Assembly (NCBI RefSeq): GCF_010389155.1
Contig: NC_057763.1
Coordinates: forward strand, 34,206,645-34,270,644
Source: Erigeron canadensis
Lineage: Eukaryota > Streptophyta > Magnoliopsida > Asterales > Asteraceae
Reading direction: 5' to 3'
Length of the DNA stretch: 64,000 bases
The notes under the pieces: generated by a model
Told to the model about the DNA's origin: nothing
Database searches by the model: none
Seen by the model: only the letters and a program-made list of their open reading frames with translations
Shown: positions 58,799 to 64,000 of the stretch, piece by piece
How positions within the stretch are numbered: the first letter of the stretch is position 1
Layout: each line of letters starts with the position of its first letter
Translations under genes and position numbers: made by a program

Positions 58799-59932
58799 AA
58801 GGACATTATTCAAGCTGCCTCAAGTTTTGCACAGACAAATCGATTACCACTTCGTTTGCAAGATCAGATGCTTGCACATTTGTGCTTGAAGTTCAGAACT
58901 GATTCAGAGGGGCTTCAGCAACAAGAAAGTCTTGATTGCCTTCCAAAAGCCATTTGTTCTAGCATTTCTCATTTTCTTTTCTACTCTCTTTTAGATAAGG
59001 CCTACTTGTTTAAAGGCGTGTCCAATGACTTGCTTTTTCAGCTTGTATGATCTATAAAGATTTATTATGAGTGATCAAGTTTACTTTTTGGATTCAATGT
59101 TCTGTCTTCAAACTTATAACTGGAATTGCCATGTCTGAAGGTCTGGGAAATGCAATTAGAATATTTTCCACTGAAGGAAGATGTCATTTTGCAGAATGAA
59201 GCACCAACAGATTTCTATATACTTGATACTGGAGCAGTAGTGAGTCTTGAATTTCTTATATTTCTACGGGCTTAAACATAGTTATTACTATTATACTTAC
59301 AAGTTATAGCTAATAATAAATTGGTACTTTCATGGTTAATTACTTGATCAGGAACTGCTGGTTATATAATATGGAACTGAACTGGCAAGACTTTAGTTAA
59401 ATACAATAATTATACTAAATCATTACCTCTTAAGATAGTTGGATTACTGAAAAAAGCAACTATTGATGACTGCAGGTTGTTGGAGAAGCTAAAACCGGTC
59501 AGCGTTGTGGTGAAATTGGAGTTCTTTGCTACAGACTGCATCTCTTTACAGGCCGCGCCAAGAGGTTGAGCCAGTTACTTTGGTTGAACCATACCACATT
59601 TTTGAACATCATTCAGGCAAATGTTGGTGATGGGACCGTTATCATGAATAATCTTCTTAAGGTTTGTATACTATTCTATATGTTAAATATTCAACATATT
59701 ACTAATTCTGATAGCACTTTTGTTGCTTGATGGAATAGCTCTTGGAAGGACATGAATGATCCACTTATGGAGAGAGTTCTGATGGACATAGAAAACATGT
59801 TGGCTCACGGTAGGATGCACTTGCCCGTGAGTTTATGTTTTGCCACACTTAGGGGTGACGATCTTTTACTAAAGATTGTTAAAACGAGGTCTTCATCCTA
59901 ATGAATCTGACAACAATGGAAGAATGGCTATG
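58799..59932 (+). pseudogene. AKT1-type K+ channel fragment (four exons)
   Basis: Exons 58799-59044, 59141-59239, 59476-59661 and 59739-59932 keep GT-AG borders. They encode the C-linker and cyclic-nucleotide-binding-like region of a plant Shaker channel: IIQAASSFAQTNRLPLRLQD, DKAYLFKGVSNDLLFQLV, YFPLKEDVILQNEAPTDFYI, VVGEAKTGQRCGEIGVLCYR and ATLRGDDLLL leading into the first ankyrin repeats. The transmembrane pore part and most ankyrin repeats are missing. Exon 4 has two one-base shifts (near 59745 and in KIVKTR against LLKRG near 59876). It is a stranded gene fragment, not a working channel. Confidence 0.82.
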
Positions 59933-60076
59933 GTATGCTTTATGTAGAAACCTTTTTTTTTTTACAATTACTTACAAAACTATCTTTATTTGAATGCATA
60001 TCCTAATTAGTTATTTTAGTTTGGATTTTATAAACTTGCAGCACATAGCTAATAAAACCAAATCCAATAACTATTT

Positions 60077-60862
60077 TCAATCTAAGATTATAAACTTCCA
60101 CATAATATAAGCCTTCATCTTGCTTCCCTTTTCTAGCTGATGCAGATCGATATCCCAAGCTGATGCCAGTTGCAACAAGAGTTGCTCTGGCACCATGTCT
60201 TCCCAATCCTCAGGAGGCTCAGTAGTTGAAACAGCCTCATCCAGATTCACCAAAATCTCCTTTTTCACTTCCATTGGAATTCCCACATTATCTGTTCCAT
60301 TCTCTACAATCATATCAAGCAACTGTACACAAAAAAAGAAGAGAAGAGATAGAAATGAATCAAGAACCTGGTTAAGTTATGTATTTGTTTCAAATATACT
60401 TCTAATTTGTCTGATGATACTACTGTCCGTTTTGTTTTTTAGTTTAGAATCAGGTCACAAAGAAATGGATTTGCACAAGGTACTGGAATAAGCATAGTAA
60501 TAGAATGGATCATTTTTTTTTATAGTATCATGTTTGGTGTGTTTATGCTGTACTTGTGTATGAAGGTATACCTGTTAGAAGCCAAGACAAGCAGATATCA
60601 AACACGTTTCGGTCCGGAAGAATCTGGGAAACGGCATGCAGAACTTCAATCCCTACCTCACTCGAGAGCTGGTCAATTACCGGGGCGTTCTGTCAATTAG
60701 CTTTAGAAGCAATAAATCATCCTCAGTAGACAAAACTTCAGCAAAATTCATAGCAGCATCACCCATCTGAAGTCCATCCATGGCATAAGTCCAAGATGTC
60801 CAAACCCGGTCCCGATCCTGCATATTCTTATCTCCCATTGCTTTATAGTATTGCAAACTCAA
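60077..60862 (-). pseudogene. TORTIFOLIA1-like C-terminal fragment, copy 2
   Basis: Two exon remnants. The first (about 60862-60585) reads FAEVLSTEDDLLLLKLIDRT, a one-base shift, then PVIDQLSSEVGIEVLHAVSQ and ILPDRNVFDICLSWL. The second (about 60322-60095) reads LLDMIVENGTDNVGIPMEVK, EPPEDWEDMVPEQLLLQLAS and AWDIDLHQLEK. Together they match the conserved C-terminal domain of TORTIFOLIA1-like plant microtubule-associated proteins. The N-terminal HEAT part is absent. The orientation is opposite to the PMD genes, as in copy 1. Confidence 0.75.
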
Positions 60863-61400
60863 AGTAAAACTTTATTAAATATATATATTTATATATTTTT
60901 GTTAATGATAGTTATAAAAGTGTCAATAGTAAATTATTAGATCTGTATAATAAGTACTACTTCCGTTCCAAATGTTTTGTTCACCTTCTTTTTGTATAGA
61001 TATATTTCAAAATAACTATCCATTTGTAAATTTTCACTAATGAAAAGTCATCTAAAAGATATATATCAAATATCATTTACGACACTATGTAATGATTTAT
61101 TTCATTTTCAGAATATTTACGTTGTGTCATGGCCTCATGGGTAACCCTACCGAACCCAACACATTCAGCCATTCAGGCTTTAATACACTTTGCTTATTTC
61201 TGGTGTAAAGGACCTGACTTAGCCCGACTTGAACTTTATTAAACTCAAGTATATTTAATGATAAACCTCGAACTTTTCAAGGCTGCCACAAAACCCGACT
61301 CGGTCTAGATTTTTTCATAACTAATGGTAGCTAATAGTAATGGGTAATACGGTCTAATATCTATAATTTACCTTTTATGCTTGTAAATTTCCAAAAAATG
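60851..61400 (+). repeat. Duplicated PMD-array flank, copy of 41465-41960
   Basis: Collinear with 41465-41960 (see that entry). Here it lies about 1 kb upstream of PMD copy 3, which gives the original arrangement of the unit. Confidence 0.7.
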
Positions 61401-61913
61401 CAATACATTTGGTCTTTTATACTTGTAATAAATGTCTTAATATGTACAAATTACAATAATAAATATTGTATTATTTACTATCTTTTAAAAGCAACTAAAA
61501 GTATGAGATATACTTTTTGAAAAAAATAGAGAGTGATATCCTAAGTTCCTCATACGAAAATTTTCCAACCATGTACACTTTACAAACAATAAATGTTTTA
61601 CATTACTAGCACGGTACCATTAACAAAGTACAAATGAAGAAAAAAAAGAGATTGAGAGAGAGTTGTATGTGTAAATGGCTACAAATGAGAAAAAGAGAGT
61701 TTTTTTTAGGGTAGTTTGGACAGATTCTCATGTAACTTTTAAGATGAGACTATTCTTATTATTATGTAATATAGATATAGATACATTGTGTGACACTGTT
61801 ATAAATATAAAATATAATAAAAGAAAAGTGAGTATGAGACTTTATGCATCCAATTTGGGTGAAAAGTACATAATATTTTGAATAAATGCGTAGGTCCACG
61901 ATTTTTATAATTT

Positions 61914-61958
<45 letters not shown>

Positions 61959-62011
61959 AAGACTTATGTTCTTACAGCCTATGGCCCGAGTTACAATGTG
62001 TTAAAAAGCTG
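61401..62011. other. Upstream region of PMD copy 3
   Basis: AT-rich with a TA run followed by GTGTGTGT at 61918-61957. No gene. Confidence 0.5.
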
Positions 62012-62020
62012 GGCGCCAAA
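62012..62020. promoter_or_regulatory. E2F-like site upstream of PMD copy 3
   Basis: GGCGCCAAA, 337 bp before the start codon. Confidence 0.5.
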
Positions 62021-62348
62021 TCAAATACTTACATTTTGGGTACCTAGAGAATTTTGGGATCAGTGACTCCATTTCAGCATTTCTTCTTCTCCAATCAAGG
62101 GTTTAGATATGTGACTTTCGAAAAAAAAATACAGTACAAGTTCTTTTTCATAAGGTAAACAGAACAAACCTTCTTCCTTCTTTATTCTTTCTATTTTTGA
62201 ACAATAGTGCTGATAGTAGTTTGGTTACCATTTCTATATATATATATATATATATATAGGTAAGTAGATCCCTTTAAATTTCCATCACTTTTTTTTTTTT
62301 TGCTTATTTGTTTAATAATATCAATCATCAAACTTGCAAAAAACAACA

Positions 62349-64000
62349 ATGTTGGTAGATACTAATATTATGGAAGAAAGGGAGGAACTTATGGTATCAC
62401 TAAACCCCACTAAAACCCATGACCCGACCCGAAAATCTGGCTTGTTTCTAAAACCCACTTCTACTTTCACAAAGCTCGGAAAACCCTTTTACCCAAATCA
62501 TTATTGTGAACAAAAAATGTGTTCTTTAAGGGTTTCATACAAAGGGTGGAAAATGCAAAGAAGGAGTGGGAGATGGAAAGAATGGGTTGATAGTATGCAT
62601 TCCTTACATAAGTCCACTTGGAAAAAAGCCGGAATTTACGAAGCGGTGTTAAATTCGTGTTACAATATCAAGAAAGATGATAACTTGATTCTTGGGTTTG
62701 TTCAAAAATGGTGTGATGAGACTAAAAGTTTTGTGTTTAGTTGGGGAGAAGTTACAGTTACATTGGAAGATATGATGGTTATTGGTGGTTATTCTGTTTT
62801 GGGTGAATCTGTAGATCGTGTCATGGTTAATGAGGATTTGGAGAAGGTTTTAAAGAAACTGAATGAAGTAAGGACCGGCATAATGAAATCTAGTTCTAGA
62901 AGAGCTGATCCGTTTTTATGGATAAAGAAATTCAAAAAAAAGTGGCAGCGATGTCGAGCATGAAGCATTTCTTGTATCTTGGTTATGCAGGTTCGTTTTC
63001 CCTTCATCGACCATTGTAAAACATGCTCTCATCATTGCTATTCATTTAGCTCGAGGGGTTAAACTTGCTCTTGCACCTGCTGTTCTTGCTAGCATTTATA
63101 GAGATTTAGGCTTGCTAAAAGATAAAATGGTTGGTTCGAAAGACAATGACGAGACTGCGGCTATTGTTTGGGCTCCTTTTCAATTTGTTCAAATTTGGAT
63201 TTGGGAGAGATTTCCAAAGCTTAGGCCTAATCCTAGTTATAGTTGCAGTCCGAGATTCGCTAAATGGGAGAAGAGGTTGCCTGTGAAGGATGTTAGTTCA
63301 TTTGTTGGTTCTGCATTGGAAGAGTTTTGTTGGCAACCTTATGGTGAAGATATAATTGACCATTTGGTGTTGTCGAAGGTGTATCAAGATGTGGGAAAGT
63401 GGGTCAACGTTGATGTTTGTTTAGATGAAGGATTGGAGTCATGGGCTCGTTGTTTGAGAGTTTCTGAGTTAGTTGGGATGGATGGGAACTGTATGGAACA
63501 ATATTTACCCCATAGAGTTGCAATGCAATTTGGGATGAACCAAGATGTTCCTGGTGATGTGGTCCGAGCCAATGAAACTCCTGAAATCGCCTGGAAATTT
63601 TACACTCGGCCAGTCAAAGATGTTAAGTTGTATTTGCCATCACGAGTCTCTGAATCTCATGTCACTGCTAGATACTTGAAGTGGCAGAATAAGTCAACTG
63701 GCTTATGTAAATTGTTGTCTCGTTTGCGTGACGATGAAGGTAAAATTTTTGTGAAAGATGAATTAAGAACAGAAGGATCTGAAGATGCTATGGGTAATAA
63801 CGATGATGGTGATGATGGTGGCAATGGTTATGGTAGTTATGGCGACAATGATGATGCTGAAGGTGGTAGTTATGGTAGTTTGCGTGACGATGAAGATGAC
63901 GAGCTTAATGCATTGGGATTGGAACTTGAAGCCAGAATTAGTAAACTTGAGGAATTATTTCAATATCTCAGAGCTAAAAAACAGAAGGTGATACAATTAG
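62349..64000 (+). pseudogene. Plant mobile domain protein, array copy 3 (frameshifted, stop lost)
   Basis: Starts MLVDTNIMEEREELM and follows copies 1 and 2 closely to IKKFKKK. There an A run at about 62935-62942 has one extra base compared with the sister copies, so the frame closes at 62963. With that single shift the rest of the gene is open to the window end, including FVQIWIWERFPKLRPNP, LPHRVAMQFGMNQDVPG and a still longer Gly/Asp-rich stretch. The stop codon shared by copies 1 and 2 (TAA after KVI) reads CAA here, so the frame runs past 64000. If the extra A were a sequencing error the gene would be intact apart from the C-terminal extension. Confidence 0.82.

Noticed and set aside
61675..61881. 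68-codon ORF starting MATNEKKRVFF
   Set aside because: AT-rich and short, without any counterpart upstream of PMD copies 1 and 2.
63785..63991. Met/Val-rich ORF
   Set aside because: Out-of-frame reading of the Gly/Asp repeat of PMD copy 3.
1..64000. tRNA, rRNA or LTR retrotransposon pol genes
   Set aside because: I looked for tRNA boxes with full cloverleaf, rRNA blocks and reverse transcriptase or integrase motifs; only SINE-type tRNA remnants were seen.

Overview
This is a plant nuclear window. Host genes have GT-AG introns, intergenic DNA is AT-rich, and many transposons of several classes are present. An SFA8-like methionine-rich 2S albumin points to the daisy family (Asteraceae); genus and species cannot be fixed from the sequence alone.

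Host genes in order: the 3' part of a COBRA-like GPI-anchored protein (1-2248, +); a DRP4-type dynamin-like protein with a degenerate GTPase (2729-4977, +); a 2S albumin seed storage gene (20967-21808, +); a 12-exon TBC Rab-GAP (22838-28227, -); an early nodulin-like phytocyanin (29970-30655, +); a 15-exon PDIL5-4-type protein with thioredoxin and ERV/ERGIC parts (31009-38130, -); and a tandem array of three intronless plant mobile domain (PMD) genes (52014-53585, 56484-58109, and 62349 to the window end, the last one broken). Between the PMD copies lie dead fragments of a TORTIFOLIA1-like gene (twice) and of an AKT1-type potassium channel. I traced exon junctions by hand for the spliced genes; reading phase is consistent at every junction, and the PDIL5-4 model comes to 480 residues.

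Mobile elements: an 8.2 kb Mutator-like element (MULE, 5196-13417) with a 9-bp target duplication, long terminal inverted repeats, a decayed mudrA transposase, three intact short helical ORFs, a decayed PMD gene, and CCGG-centred palindromes clustered upstream of three of its transcription units; a full-size Helitron (42181-49054) with a decayed Rep-helicase; a short Helitron inside a PDIL5-4 intron; a PIF/Harbinger element with a broken transposase (38835-40774); a smaller Harbinger-like element (14422-15645); two tRNA-related SINEs; a MULE-like MITE with a 10-bp duplication (54776-55610); and two hAT-like MITEs.

The most interesting observation is that the PMD fold occurs twice here in different settings: as cargo of a MULE together with small helical proteins and operator-like palindromes, and 40 kb away as an expanding host tandem array whose promoters share an E2F-like site. 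The array has been duplicated with its flanks, and later insertions (Helitron, hAT MITEs) have split the first repeat unit by more than 9 kb.
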